DNA of 64,000 nt from Streptomyces echinoruber (GTDB lineage: Bacteria > Actinomycetota > Actinomycetes > Streptomycetales > Streptomycetaceae). Shown here piece by piece: positions 13,969 to 22,414 of this stretch (positions are counted from its first letter, which is position 1; each line of letters opens with the position of its first letter). The stretch is taken from positions 557,194 through 621,193 of the forward strand of contig NZ_BMWH01000001.1 in NCBI RefSeq assembly GCF_014651135.1, written 5' to 3'. The translations under genes were made by a program, and so were the position numbers. The notes below the pieces were generated by a model. That model was given only the letters and a program-made list of their open reading frames with translations, made no database searches and was not told where the DNA came from.

Positions 13969-15342
13969 TCAGCAGCTGGACTTGCCCGCGTAGATGGCCA
14001 GGGCCGTGTTCGGGCCGAGGGTGGCCGTGAACTGCCCGGAGCCGTTCACCGTCACCGTCGTGTTGTTCTGCACGTCGCAGTACGTGCCCGCCGGCAGGGA
14101 CGTCTGATAGGTGCGGGTCATGCTGCCCGACTCGTGGTTGATCGCCACATAGCCCTTGCTGCCCCGGCCGAAGGCGATCCAGTCGTTGCCGTTGTCCCAC
14201 CAGTTGGTGACCGGCTGGCCGCGGGTGGCGTTGCGGAAGGCGACCATGGACCTGATCTCCGGCCAGGCGTGCTGGCACTTCCAGCCGTCCTGCCAGCAGG
14301 CGCCCACCGTGCCGCCGTTGGGCGGTCCGGCGTCCGGGTCGGACCACTCGTAGCCGGAGTTGATGTCCGGGGCGCCGTAGGGCCAGGCCAGCATGAAGAC
14401 GTTGGCGAGGGTGTAGTCCGCCCCGTCCTTGTAGTTCAGGGTGGCGCCGTTGCGCTCGGTGTCGTGGTTGTCGACGAAGACGCCGGCGACGGAGCTCTTC
14501 AGGTAGCCCCATCCTTCGCCGTAGTTCTTCAGGTAGGCGAGGTTCTCGTTGGTGAACACCCGCTTGAGGTCGTAGGCGTAGCGGAACTCCTGGACGTCGC
14601 CGTTGCCCGTGTACTCCGTGGGCTGGACGGCCTCGCCGGCTCCGTAGATGACCTCCTGCTTCCAGTACGCGGACGGGTTGGTCAGCCGGCTCTTGATGTC
14701 GGCCAGGTCGGCGGTGTCGATGTGCTTGGCCGCGTCGATGCGGAAGCCGTCCACGCCGAGGGACAGCAGGTCGTTCAGGTACCCGGCGATGGTCTTGCGG
14801 ACGTACTCCTCGCCGGTGTCGAGGTCGGCGAGGCCGACCAGTTCGCAGTGCTGGACGTTCCAGCGGTCGGAGTAGTCGCTCACCCGGGCCGTGCAGTCGT
14901 CGAAGTCGTACGAGGAGTACAGGCCGGGGTAGTCGTACTTGGTGTACGACGAGCCGCCGGTGCCGGTGCCGCCGCCCGCCGACATGTGGTTGATCACCGT
15001 GTCGACGACGACCTTCACGCCGGCCGCGTGGCAGGTGTCCACCATGTTCCGGAAGGCCGCGCGGTCGCCGAGGCGGCCCGCGATCTTGTACGACACCGGC
15101 TGGTACGACGTCCACCACTGCGCGCCCTGGATGTGCTCGGCGGGCGGGGAGACCTGGACGTAGCCGTAGCCGGCGGGGCCGAGGGTGCGGGCGCACTCCT
15201 GCGCGACCGAGGCGTACTTCCACTCGAAGAGGACGGCGGTGACGTCCTTGGTGCCGGGCGGGGAGGCGTGCCCGGTGGTTGGGAACATGACAACGGAAGC
15301 GGTCGCCAGGGCGACGGCCCCCAGAAGGGTTCTGCGCGCCAT
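13969..15342 (-). CDS. aml: Secreted alpha-amylase (GH13)
   Basis: A 457-residue extracellular endo-amylase of the Streptomyces type. Residues 1-26 form a Sec signal peptide ending near GHASPPG. The (beta/alpha)8 domain has [23 protein letters not shown] with the nucleophile Asp, VIYGAGEAV with the acid/base Glu and [10 protein letters not shown]. The C-terminal beta domain ends in a Cys (GKSSC). It lacks a starch-binding module, so it should act mainly on soluble starch. ATG 15342 has a GAAGGA ribosome-binding site. The promoter contains a perfect TTGCTGAA palindrome of the MalR type, and the gene is separated from aglA by a hairpin, so it should be transcribed on its own. Confidence 0.93.
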   Translation of the reverse strand: MARRTLLGAVALATASVVMFPTTGHASPPGTKDVTAVLFEWKYASVAQECARTLGPAGYGYVQVSPPAEHIQGAQWWTSYQPVSYKIAGRLGDRAAFRNMVDTCHAAGVKVVVDTVINHMSAGGGTGTGGSSYTKYDYPGLYSSYDFDDCTARVSDYSDRWNVQHCELVGLADLDTGEEYVRKTIAGYLNDLLSLGVDGFRIDAAKHIDTADLADIKSRLTNPSAYWKQEVIYGAGEAVQPTEYTGNGDVQEFRYAYDLKRVFTNENLAYLKNYGEGWGYLKSSVAGVFVDNHDTERNGATLNYKDGADYTLANVFMLAWPYGAPDINSGYEWSDPDAGPPNGGTVGACWQDGWKCQHAWPEIRSMVAFRNATRGQPVTNWWDNGNDWIAFGRGSKGYVAINHESGSMTRTYQTSLPAGTYCDVQNNTTVTVNGSGQFTATLGPNTALAIYAGKSSC

Positions 15343-15383
15343 GTGTGGGGTTCCTTCGTCATTGAAGGGAGTGGGGAGAACCG

Positions 15384-15414
15384 CTGAATGCTCTTGCTGA
15401 ATGTTTCAGCAAAG
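15384..15414 (-). promoter_or_regulatory. MalR-type operator in the aml promoter
   Basis: Positions 15394-15412 form a perfect inverted repeat: TTGCTGAA, 3-base spacer, TTCAGCAA. An extra CTGAATGCTCTTGC element sits next to it. The same TTGCTGAAA half-site lies upstream of pulA. Streptomyces amylase promoters are known to be controlled by MalR/Reg1 through such elements; binding here is inferred. Confidence 0.7.
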
Positions 15415-15440
15415 TTGCGGCGACGAAGATGGTAGGGAAC

Positions 15441-15468
15441 GGCCCGCCGCCTGAGAAGGCAGCGGGCC
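15441..15468 (-). terminator. Hairpin terminator after aglA
   Basis: GGCCCGCCGCCT and AGGCAGCGGGCC form a 12-bp stem with one mismatch around a GAGA loop. It lies 23 bases past the aglA stop and upstream of the aml promoter. It probably ends the mal transcript before aml. Confidence 0.6.
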
Positions 15469-15490
15469 GGGGAAAGTTGAGGGAAAAAGC

Positions 15491-17176
15491 TCAGGCGGCC
15501 GTCCACCACACCGTCGTGTCGGCCGGCACCCTGGCCTTGCCGTCCGTCTCCGTCACCTCGCCGCTGGCCAGCAGCACGCGGCCGTGGGACGGCACGGTCA
15601 CCGGCGAGCCGGTGGTGTTGGCGACGCACACGAAGTCGCCGCGGCGGAAGGCGAGGACGCCCTCGGGGGCCGGCAGCCACTCGACGCTGTCGCCGGCGCC
15701 GAGGTCGGGGTGCTCGCGGCGGGCGGCGAGGGCGGCGCGGTACAGCTCCAGGGTGGAACCGGGCACGCCCTGCTGGGCCTCGACGCTCAGCTCGCCCCAC
15801 CACGTCGGCTGGGGCAGCCAGCTTCCGCCGTCGCCGAAGCCGTAGGAGGGCCCGGTGCGCGTCCACGGGAGGGGCACCCGGCAGCCGTCGCGGAAGCCGT
15901 CCTGGCCGGCGCCGCGGAAGTACGCCGGGTCCTGGCGGACCTCGTCGGGCAGGTCGACCACGTCGGGCAGGCCCAGTTCCTCGCCCTGGTAGACGTAGGC
16001 CGAACCGGGCAGGGCCAGCATCAGCAGCGTGGCGGCCCGGGCGCGGCGCAGGCCGAGCTCGCGGTCGCCGGCGGCGCGGATCTGGGTGCCCAGGCCGGGC
16101 GGGTTGGCGAAGCGGGTGGCGTGGCGGGTGACGTCGTGGTTGGACAGCACCCAGGTGGCGGGGGCGCCGACCGGCCGCATCGCCTCCAGGGTGCGGTCGA
16201 TGACGTCCCGCAGCTCACCGGCGTCCCAGTAGGTGCTCAGGTACTGGAAGTTGAAGGCCTGGTGCAGCTCGTCCGGGCGGACGTAGTGGGCGGTGCGCTC
16301 GACGGTCGGCGTCCAGGCCTCGGCGACGAAGATGCGGTCGCCCGCGTATTCGTCGAGGATGCGGCGCCACTGGCGGTAGATGTCGTGCACGCCGTCCTGG
16401 TCGAAGAACGGCATGACATCGTTGCCCAGCAGCCGCACCTGGTCCCTGGTGCCCAGGTCGGGCAGGCCGTCGGCCTTGACCAGGCCGTGGGCGACGTCGA
16501 TGCGGAAGCCGTCGACGCCCATGTCGAGCCAGAAGCGCAGGATGGAGCGGAACTCGTCGTGGACGGCGGGGTGGTCCCAGTTGAAGTCGGGCTGCTCGGG
16601 CGCGAAGAGGTGCAGGTACCACTCGCCGGGCGTGCCGTCGGGCTCGGTGACCCGGGTCCAGGCCGGGCCGCCGAAGATGGACTCCCAGTCGTTGGGCGGC
16701 AGTTCACCGTTCTTCCCCTTGCCCGGGCGGAAGTGGTAGCGCTCCCGCAGCGGGGAGCCGGGGCCCTCGGCGAGCGCACGCCGGAACCACTCGTGCTGGT
16801 CGGAGGAGTGGTTGGGCACCAGGTCGACGATGACGCGCAGGCCGAGCGCGTGCGCGTCGCGGATGAGGGCGTCGGCGTCCAGGAGGGTGCCGAACATGGG
16901 GTCGACGGCCCGGTAGTCGGCGACGTCGTAGCCGGCGTCGGCCTGCGGCGAGGCGTAGAAGGGGCTGAGCCACACGGCGTCCACGCCCAGGTCGCGCAGG
17001 TAGGGCAGGCGGGAGCGTACGCCCTCCAGATCGCCCATGCCGTCGCCGTTGCTGTCGGCGAAGCTGCGCGGATAGACCTGGTAGATCACCGCGTCGCGCC
17101 ACCAGTCGCGGTGCCGGGCGACGGCGGTGGCGGAGGCGGGCGTGTCGGCCGGGGCTGCAGTGTGCTGCTGGCTCAT
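15491..17176 (-). CDS. aglA: Cytoplasmic alpha-glucosidase / oligo-1,6-glucosidase type (GH13)
   Basis: A 561-residue enzyme without a signal peptide, expected to split imported maltose and maltodextrins to glucose. It begins WWRDAVIYQVYPRSF, the standard opening of the GH13 alpha-glucosidase group. Other motifs are VIVDLVPNHSS, DGFRIDVAHGL with the nucleophile Asp, FVAEAWT with the acid/base Glu, and VLSNHDVTRH. The YVYQGEELGLP segment is also typical. ATG 17176 is preceded by an AAGGA ribosome-binding site. It is the last gene of malE-malF-malG-aglA and is separated from malG by a 201-base gap containing a hairpin. Confidence 0.92.
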   Translation of the reverse strand: MSQQHTAAPADTPASATAVARHRDWWRDAVIYQVYPRSFADSNGDGMGDLEGVRSRLPYLRDLGVDAVWLSPFYASPQADAGYDVADYRAVDPMFGTLLDADALIRDAHALGLRVIVDLVPNHSSDQHEWFRRALAEGPGSPLRERYHFRPGKGKNGELPPNDWESIFGGPAWTRVTEPDGTPGEWYLHLFAPEQPDFNWDHPAVHDEFRSILRFWLDMGVDGFRIDVAHGLVKADGLPDLGTRDQVRLLGNDVMPFFDQDGVHDIYRQWRRILDEYAGDRIFVAEAWTPTVERTAHYVRPDELHQAFNFQYLSTYWDAGELRDVIDRTLEAMRPVGAPATWVLSNHDVTRHATRFANPPGLGTQIRAAGDRELGLRRARAATLLMLALPGSAYVYQGEELGLPDVVDLPDEVRQDPAYFRGAGQDGFRDGCRVPLPWTRTGPSYGFGDGGSWLPQPTWWGELSVEAQQGVPGSTLELYRAALAARREHPDLGAGDSVEWLPAPEGVLAFRRGDFVCVANTTGSPVTVPSHGRVLLASGEVTETDGKARVPADTTVWWTAA

Positions 17177-17294
17177 GGCGTCCTTGATGGGTAGCGGTGT
17201 TCGGATCGTGGGCGCGTGGGCGCGGTGGCGGAGGCGGACGGGGGCGGGCGGGGGCGTGCGGGGCGGCCGCGGTGCCGGCGGGGTCCTGGATTCT

Positions 17295-17317
17295 CTCCCC
17301 GCTCCTCGAGCGGGGAG
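17295..17317 (-). terminator. Hairpin between malG and aglA
   Basis: CTCCCCGCTC and GAGCGGGGAG form a perfect 10-bp stem with a 3-base loop, 61 bases after the malG stop and 119 bases before the aglA start. No T-tract follows. It may be a partial terminator or an mRNA 3'-end stabiliser. Confidence 0.5.
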
Positions 17318-17377
17318 GACACCGCGGCCGCCCACCCGCGCGGACAGGCGCGCGGGAGTCCTGCCGGGGTGCGGGCG

Positions 17378-18286
17378 TCAGCCCTTGGTGCCGCCCGCGG
17401 TGAGGCCGGTGACCAGGTTCTTCTGCACGAGGTAGAAGAACGCGGAGGCCGGTACGGCGATCAGCACCGCGGTGGCGGCCATGAGGTTGCGCTGCGCGTC
17501 GTGCTCGCTGATGAAGCTCTGCAGCCCCACGGCGAAGGTGTACTTGTCCTCGCTCAGCATGAAGGTCGAAGCGAAGGCGACCTCGCCGAAGGCGGTGAGG
17601 AAGTTGTAGAACGCGGCGACCGCCAGGCCCGGCTTGGCCAGCGGCAGCACGAGCCGCAGGAAGGTGCCGAAGGGGCTGAGCCCGTCGACGCGCCCGGCCT
17701 CGTCGATCTCGAAGGGGATGGTGTCGAAGTAGCCCTTGAGCAGCCACGCGCTGTAGGGCACGACGGTGGTGCAGTACACCAGGATCAGGCCGAGGTAGGT
17801 GTCGATGAGCCGCAACTCCGACAGGATCTGGTACATCGGCACCATGAGGATGGCCACCGGGAACATCTGGGTGACCAGCAGCGCCCACATGAACTTCTTG
17901 TAGCCCGGGAAGCGCATCCGGGAGACGGCGTAGCCGCTGCTGGCGGCGATCACGACGCCGATGAGGGTGGTGCCGAGGGTGACGACGAGCGTGGTCCTCA
18001 GCCAGTCCCAGAACCCGGTGTGCTGCAGGACGAACGCGTAGTTGTCCAGCGTCATCTTGTGCCAGATCTCACCCGGGTGGAGGTAGTCGTCCTTGTCCGG
18101 GCCCAGGGAGAGGAAGACCAGCCAGGCCACCGGGAAGAACGCGACGAAGCTCGCCACGATCAGCACGGCGTGCGAGGCGGCGGCCGCGCCGGCGCCGGGC
18201 CGGCCGCGGCGGCGGGTCCGGCGCGCGGGAGCCGCGGCGGGCCGCTCGGTCACCGCGGCGGAGGGGTCGACTGCGGTCGTGCTCAT
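17378..18286 (-). CDS. malG: Maltose/maltodextrin ABC transporter permease MalG
   Basis: A 302-residue inner-membrane subunit of the importer with about six transmembrane helices. A long charged Arg/Ala-rich cytoplasmic N-terminus precedes the first helix (HAVLIVASFVAFFPVAWLVF). The EAA loop that contacts the ATPase reads DEAGRVDGLSPFGTFLRLVLPLAKPG, with the conserved EA-(x2)-DG and the final G. The protein starts 15 bases after malF, so the two are translated together. No ATPase gene lies in the window. In Streptomyces the shared ATPase MsiK, encoded elsewhere, energises such importers. Confidence 0.92.
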   Translation of the reverse strand: MSTTAVDPSAAVTERPAAAPARRTRRRGRPGAGAAAASHAVLIVASFVAFFPVAWLVFLSLGPDKDDYLHPGEIWHKMTLDNYAFVLQHTGFWDWLRTTLVVTLGTTLIGVVIAASSGYAVSRMRFPGYKKFMWALLVTQMFPVAILMVPMYQILSELRLIDTYLGLILVYCTTVVPYSAWLLKGYFDTIPFEIDEAGRVDGLSPFGTFLRLVLPLAKPGLAVAAFYNFLTAFGEVAFASTFMLSEDKYTFAVGLQSFISEHDAQRNLMAATAVLIAVPASAFFYLVQKNLVTGLTAGGTKG

Positions 18287-18300
18287 TTCGGACTCCTGCC

Positions 18301-19305
18301 TCAGATCGCGAGCTGCTGGTCGTTGCGGTTGAGCCAGCGGCGGTAGAAGGAGGTGAAGACGATCAGGATGGCCAGCAGCAGGATGCCGTACGTCGCGGAC
18401 TGTGCGAAGTCACGCGGCTGCTGTCCGAAGCCGAGGTAGTAGGCCCAGGTGACGAGGATGGAGGCGTCCGGGGCGGTGTTGCCGAACAGCAGGAAGATGA
18501 TGGCGAACTGGTTGAACGTCCAGATGACCCCCAGGAGGACGACGGTCGAGCTGACCGATCTGAGCCCCGGAAGGGTGACGTGGCGGAACCGCTGCCAGGC
18601 GTTCGCGCCGTCCATCTCGGCCGCCTCGTACAGCGAGCCGTCGATGGCCTGCAGGCCGCCGAGCAGCGAGAGCATCATGAACGGCACGCCGCACCAGGTG
18701 TTGACGAGGATGGCGGCGACGCGCTGCCAGAAGGTGTCCTCCAGCCACAGCGGCGTGGGCAGGTGCAGCGCGTCCAGGGCGGTGTTGAGGATGCCGCCGT
18801 CGGCGAGCATGAAGCGCCAGCCGAAGACGGTGACGAAGGTGGGCACGGCCCACGGCAGCACCAGGATCACCCGGTACAGGGTGCGGCCGCGCAGCTTCTG
18901 GTTGAGCAGCAGCGCCAGTCCCAGGCCGATGGTGTAGTGCAGGGTGACGCACACCGCGGTCCACACCACCGTCCACAGGAAGTGCGACCAGAACCGGTCG
19001 TAGGCGGTCGGGCCGAACAGCACGTCCTGGTAGTTGTCCAGGCCGATGAACTGGTAGGTCGCGTCGATGTGGTGGACGCCGATCGTGCGCGCCGAGTTGA
19101 GGCTGTTGGCGTCGGTGAGGGTGAGGTAGAAGCCGTACGCGAGCGGGTACAGCACGAGGACGCCGAGGACGATCACGACGGGCGCGATCATCGCGTACGC
19201 GTACCAGTGCCGGTGCAGGGCGTGCTGCAGACGCCGGCCCGGCCCGGGCCGCGGCGCACGGTCACCGCGGCTCTTGCCGATCCCGCGGTCGATGGCGACT
19301 GTCAT
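18301..19305 (-). CDS. malF: Maltose/maltodextrin ABC transporter permease MalF
   Basis: A 334-residue permease partner of MalG with about six transmembrane helices, the first around YAMIAPVVIVLGVLVLYPLAYGFYL. The EAA loop is EAAEMDGANAWQRFRHVTLPG. Unlike the E. coli MalF, it lacks the large periplasmic P2 domain, as is usual for Gram-positive sugar permeases. The start ATG 19305 is followed by MTVAIDRGIGKSRG. The gene lies 108 bases downstream of malE, with a strong hairpin between, suggesting that permease mRNA is made at lower level than binding-protein mRNA. Confidence 0.92.
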   Translation of the reverse strand: MTVAIDRGIGKSRGDRAPRPGPGRRLQHALHRHWYAYAMIAPVVIVLGVLVLYPLAYGFYLTLTDANSLNSARTIGVHHIDATYQFIGLDNYQDVLFGPTAYDRFWSHFLWTVVWTAVCVTLHYTIGLGLALLLNQKLRGRTLYRVILVLPWAVPTFVTVFGWRFMLADGGILNTALDALHLPTPLWLEDTFWQRVAAILVNTWCGVPFMMLSLLGGLQAIDGSLYEAAEMDGANAWQRFRHVTLPGLRSVSSTVVLLGVIWTFNQFAIIFLLFGNTAPDASILVTWAYYLGFGQQPRDFAQSATYGILLLAILIVFTSFYRRWLNRNDQQLAI

Positions 19306-19362
19306 GGTGCGACACCTTCTGGAAGTTCTCTACGGCGGTGAGGGCTGACCGGGCACGGGCCG

Positions 19363-19407
19363 GCGGCCGCCGGGCCCCTCCCCCGTGGAAAGGGACCCGG
19401 CGGCCGC
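19363..19407 (-). terminator. Attenuating hairpin between malE and malF
   Basis: GCGGCCGCCGGG and CCCGGCGGCCGC form a perfect 12-bp stem with a 21-base loop. It begins 7 bases past the malE stop. Hairpins at this place are common in binding-protein operons and keep the binding protein in excess over the permeases. Confidence 0.6.
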
Positions 19408-19413
19408 ACGGGC

Positions 19414-20688
19414 TCACTTGCTGAAGCCGGGGACCAGCTTGGCGATGGCGGTCTCGGCCTTGCCCAGACCCTGGTCCAGGGACTCCTTGCCGCCCGCGAT
19501 CTTGGGCAGTTCGGTGTCGAGCGGGCCCCACAGGGAGCTGTACTCGGGCAGCGCCGGGCGCGGCTGGGCGGCGGACAGGACCGCCTGGTAGCCGGCGATG
19601 CCGGGGTCGGCCTTGACCTGCGCGGTGTAGGCGTCGGAGCGGGTGGGCAGCGTGGAGTTCTTCAGGGCGATGGTCTCCTGGGACTTCGCCGAGGTCATGA
19701 ACTTCACGAACTTCAGGGCCGCCTGCTGGTGGGCCTTGTCCGAGCCGGCGTAGACGGACAGGTTGTGGCCGCCGGTCGGGGCGCCCGCCTTGCCGGTGGA
19801 GCCGGCCGGGACGGTGGCGATGCCGAGGTTGGCCTTGTCCTTGAAGGCGGCGCCCTTGTAGAAGTTGGTGATCTCCCAGGGACCCTGGATGATCATGGCG
19901 ACCTTGCCGCTGGTGAACGCGTCCTGGATGTGGGCGTAGGCGTCGGCGGTGGTGTCGGCCTTGTGCAGGCCCTTGCCGGAGAACAGGCTCAGCCAGGTGC
20001 CGTAGGCCTTCTTCGCGGGCGCCGAGTTCACGGTGATCTTCTTGGCGCCCGCGTCGACGGTGTCGGTGCCCTCGCCGTAGAGGAAGGTCTGCGCGTAGTA
20101 GGCCTGGGTGGAGCCCCAGTAGCCGTCGGCGCCGGTCTTGTCCTTGACCTTGGCGGCGTCGGACTTCAGCTCGTCCCAGGTCTTCGGCGGGGCGCTGATG
20201 CCGGCCTTCTTCAGCAGCTCCTTGTTGTAGACCAGCGCGAGGGTGTCGGTGACCAGGGGCACGCCGTAGGTCTTGCCCTCGTACTGGGCCTGCTTGATCA
20301 GGCTGGGCTGGAACTTGCCCTGCTCGGCGAGGGCCTCGGTGCCGTCCAGCGGCAGGAAGTAGCCCTTCTTGGCGAAGGCGGGCGTCCAGCCGACCTCGGA
20401 GCGCAGCACGTCGGGGGCGCCCTGGGAACCGGCGGCGGTGTCGAACTTGTTCTGCGCCTGGTCGAAGGGGACGTTGACGTACTTGACCTTGATGCCGGGG
20501 TTGGCCTTCTCGAAGTCCTTGACCAGGGCCCGGTACGTCGGCGCCTCGTTGGTGCCGTTGGAGGTGTCCCACCAGGTGAGGGTGACCGGACCGTCCGCCT
20601 TGCCGTCGCTGTCGCTGCCGCCGCCGCAGGCCGTCGCCGCGAGAGCGAGGGACGCCACCAGCGCGGTGGCCGCTATGCCACGCCGCAT
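19414..20688 (-). CDS. malE: Maltose/maltodextrin-binding lipoprotein MalE
   Basis: A 424-residue extracellular solute-binding protein. The N-terminus MRRGIAATALVASLALAATAC is a lipoprotein signal whose Cys is the lipidated residue, followed by a Gly/Ser/Asp spacer. The mature part begins VTLTWWDTSNG, typical of the family-1 sugar-binding fold, and includes DTAAGSQGAPDV and IIQGPWEI segments. It should catch maltodextrins from the two secreted amylases and deliver them to MalFG. ATG 20688 has AAGGAG at ideal spacing; an upstream in-frame extension lacks support. Its promoter region is shared with malR and contains several CTTGCA elements. Confidence 0.93.
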   Translation of the reverse strand: MRRGIAATALVASLALAATACGGGSDSDGKADGPVTLTWWDTSNGTNEAPTYRALVKDFEKANPGIKVKYVNVPFDQAQNKFDTAAGSQGAPDVLRSEVGWTPAFAKKGYFLPLDGTEALAEQGKFQPSLIKQAQYEGKTYGVPLVTDTLALVYNKELLKKAGISAPPKTWDELKSDAAKVKDKTGADGYWGSTQAYYAQTFLYGEGTDTVDAGAKKITVNSAPAKKAYGTWLSLFSGKGLHKADTTADAYAHIQDAFTSGKVAMIIQGPWEITNFYKGAAFKDKANLGIATVPAGSTGKAGAPTGGHNLSVYAGSDKAHQQAALKFVKFMTSAKSQETIALKNSTLPTRSDAYTAQVKADPGIAGYQAVLSAAQPRPALPEYSSLWGPLDTELPKIAGGKESLDQGLGKAETAIAKLVPGFSK

Positions 20689-20800
20689 GTAGTTCTCCTT
20701 GAGGGTGAAAGCCCGTGGGGGGCGGAAGCGGCCCCGTCTGCCGTCCCGCCTGCTTGCCGACTGCGCCGTTGCCGCGGCCGGGCGACCGAGAACGTAACAG

Positions 20801-20930
20801 CGATGCAAGGTTTGCGAAAGACCTTGCAGCGAAAAAATGGCGGAGGATACGGGAGTTATCCGGCTGTGACCGTCTCACCTCGTGGAGCGGGGCGGAGACT
20901 GCTTGTGCAAGACTCTGCAAGCTCTTGCCA
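20801..20930. promoter_or_regulatory. malE-malR intergenic region with repeated CTTGCA/TGCAAG elements
   Basis: TGCAAG occurs at 20804-20809, 20906-20911 and 20916-20921, CTTGCA at 20823-20828, and a related CTTGCC at 20924-20929. Two clusters are thus present, one near malE and one nearer malR. Such elements are known MalR/Reg1 contacts in Streptomyces. The 398-bp gap 20689-21086 otherwise holds only promoter sequence and a possible in-frame 5' extension of malR. Confidence 0.65.
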
Positions 20931-21072
20931 TACGCCACCGGTACCGGAATCATCCGAGACGGACCGTCGCCGACCACACCCCGAGGGAGCTCGATGAGGC
21001 AGCAGCCCGCAGCCGGCCGTGCGACGGCCCGCACCCGGCGTCCGGCCGGTGCGCAGGGCGACATACGCCCGG

Positions 21073-21078
21073 TACAGT
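21073..21078 (+). promoter_or_regulatory. Candidate -10 element (TACAGT) for leaderless malR
   Basis: TACAGT ends eight bases before GTG 21087. No ribosome-binding site precedes that GTG, so transcription from this box would give a leaderless mRNA. No clear -35 box was found. Confidence 0.4.
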
Positions 21079-21086
21079 CCAATGGT

Positions 21087-22121
21087 GTGACCACACGGCT
21101 TGCCGACATCGCCGCGCAGGCAGGGGTGAGCGAAGCGACGGTCAGCCGGGTCCTGAACGGGAAGCCGGGCGTCGCCGCCACCACCCGCCAGGCCGTCCTG
21201 GCCGCCCTCGACGTCCTCGGCTACGAACGGCCGGTGCGGCTGCGGCAGCGCAGCGAGGGGCTCGTCGGTCTGATCACCCCCGAGCTGGAGAACCCGATCT
21301 TCCCGGCGCTCGCGCAGGTCATCGGGCAGGCGCTGACGCGGCAGGGCTACACCCCGGTGCTGGCGACCCAGACGCCGGGCGGCTCCACCGAGGACGAACT
21401 GACGGAGATGCTGGTGGACCGCGGGGTCGCCGGCATCATCTACGTCTCCGGACTGCACGCCGACACCACCGCCGACATGACCCGCTACGAGCGGCTGCGC
21501 GCCCAGGGGGTGCCGTTCGTGCTGGTCGACGGGTTCTCGCCGAAGGTGCAGGCGGCGTTCATCTCCCCCGACGACCGGGCGGCGATGGCGCTCGCGGTGA
21601 CCCACCTCGTCTCGCTCGGCCACACGCGGATCGGGCTGGCCCTCGGCCCGAAGCGGTTCGTGCCGGTGCAGCGCAAGATCGAGGGCTTCGTGCGCACGAT
21701 GCAGGACCTGCTGGGCCTGCGGACCGAGCAGATCGAGTCCGAGCTGATCCAGCACTCCCTCTACACCCTGGAGGGCGGGCAGGCGGCGGCCGGCGCATTG
21801 ATCGAACGGGACTGCACGGCCGTGGTGTGCGCCAGCGACATGATGGCGCTGGGGGCGATCCGGGCAGCGCGGCAGCGGGGGCTCGAGGTGCCGCGGGACG
21901 TGTCGGTGGTCGGTTTCGACGACTCGGTGCTGATCGCGTTCACCGACCCGCCGCTGACCACGATCCGCAAGCCGGTCCCGGCGATGGGGCAGGCGGCGGT
22001 GAACACGCTGCTGGAGGAGATCGGCGGGACGCCCGCGCCGCACAGCGAGTTCGTGTTCATGCCGGAGCTGGTGGTGCGCGGCTCGACCGCGTCCGCGCCC
22101 GGGGAGCGCGGCCGCTCCTGA
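21087..22121 (+). CDS. malR: LacI family repressor of maltose/maltodextrin use, MalR
   Basis: A 344-residue LacI-type regulator. The helix-turn-helix begins at residue 3: RLADIAAQAGVSEATVSRVLNG, followed by the hinge helix TRQAVLAALDVLGYERP. The sugar-binding periplasmic-type domain includes LVGLITPELENPIFPALAQ and VVGFDDSVLIAFTDPPLTTI. It is divergent from malE and should repress malEFG, aglA and the amylase genes, with maltodextrin as likely inducer. I chose GTG 21087 because LacI proteins begin just before the HTH and a -10 box sits eight bases upstream. An ATG at 20994 with a GAGGGAGC ribosome-binding site would add 31 residues and cannot be ruled out. Confidence 0.9.
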   Translation: MTTRLADIAAQAGVSEATVSRVLNGKPGVAATTRQAVLAALDVLGYERPVRLRQRSEGLVGLITPELENPIFPALAQVIGQALTRQGYTPVLATQTPGGSTEDELTEMLVDRGVAGIIYVSGLHADTTADMTRYERLRAQGVPFVLVDGFSPKVQAAFISPDDRAAMALAVTHLVSLGHTRIGLALGPKRFVPVQRKIEGFVRTMQDLLGLRTEQIESELIQHSLYTLEGGQAAAGALIERDCTAVVCASDMMALGAIRAARQRGLEVPRDVSVVGFDDSVLIAFTDPPLTTIRKPVPAMGQAAVNTLLEEIGGTPAPHSEFVFMPELVVRGSTASAPGERGRS

Positions 22122-22186
22122 CCTCCGGGGCCCTGCCCCCTGACCTCCGGGGCCCTGCCCCCCCTGACCTCCGGGTCCCTGTCCCT
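22119..22186. repeat. 22-24-bp tandem repeat that contains the malR stop codon, 3 copies
   Basis: Units start at 22119, 22141 and 22165, each opening TGACCTCCGGG and continuing with a C-rich tail. The first TGA is the malR stop codon. Further C/G runs with CCGGACCCC repeats continue to about 22230. The rest of the gap to 22403 holds no gene that I can support. Confidence 0.8.
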
Positions 22187-22378
22187 TGCCCCCGGGCCCC
22201 GGAACCCCGGACCCCCGGACCCCCGGACCCCTGACCCCGGTTCCTCCCCCGGTCGGAGACGCCCCCCGGGGCGCCCTGCGCGAGGAGGAGGGCGGGGCCC
22301 GCGGACGCCGTAGGATGCCCGGCCCTGACCCGACCGGGGGATGATCGGCGGGGGCGGGCGCTTCTGGCAGACTCTGTA

Positions 22379-22414
22379 CCTATGGGTGACAGGACCGGAG
22401 CCTATGGGTGACAG
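22379..22414 (+). repeat. 14-bp direct repeat at the start of the PAP2 gene
   Basis: CCTATGGGTGACAG occurs at 22379-22392 and again at 22401-22414. Both copies contain an ATG, but only the second (22404) is in frame with the PAP2 protein. The duplication makes the true start uncertain. Confidence 0.7.
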
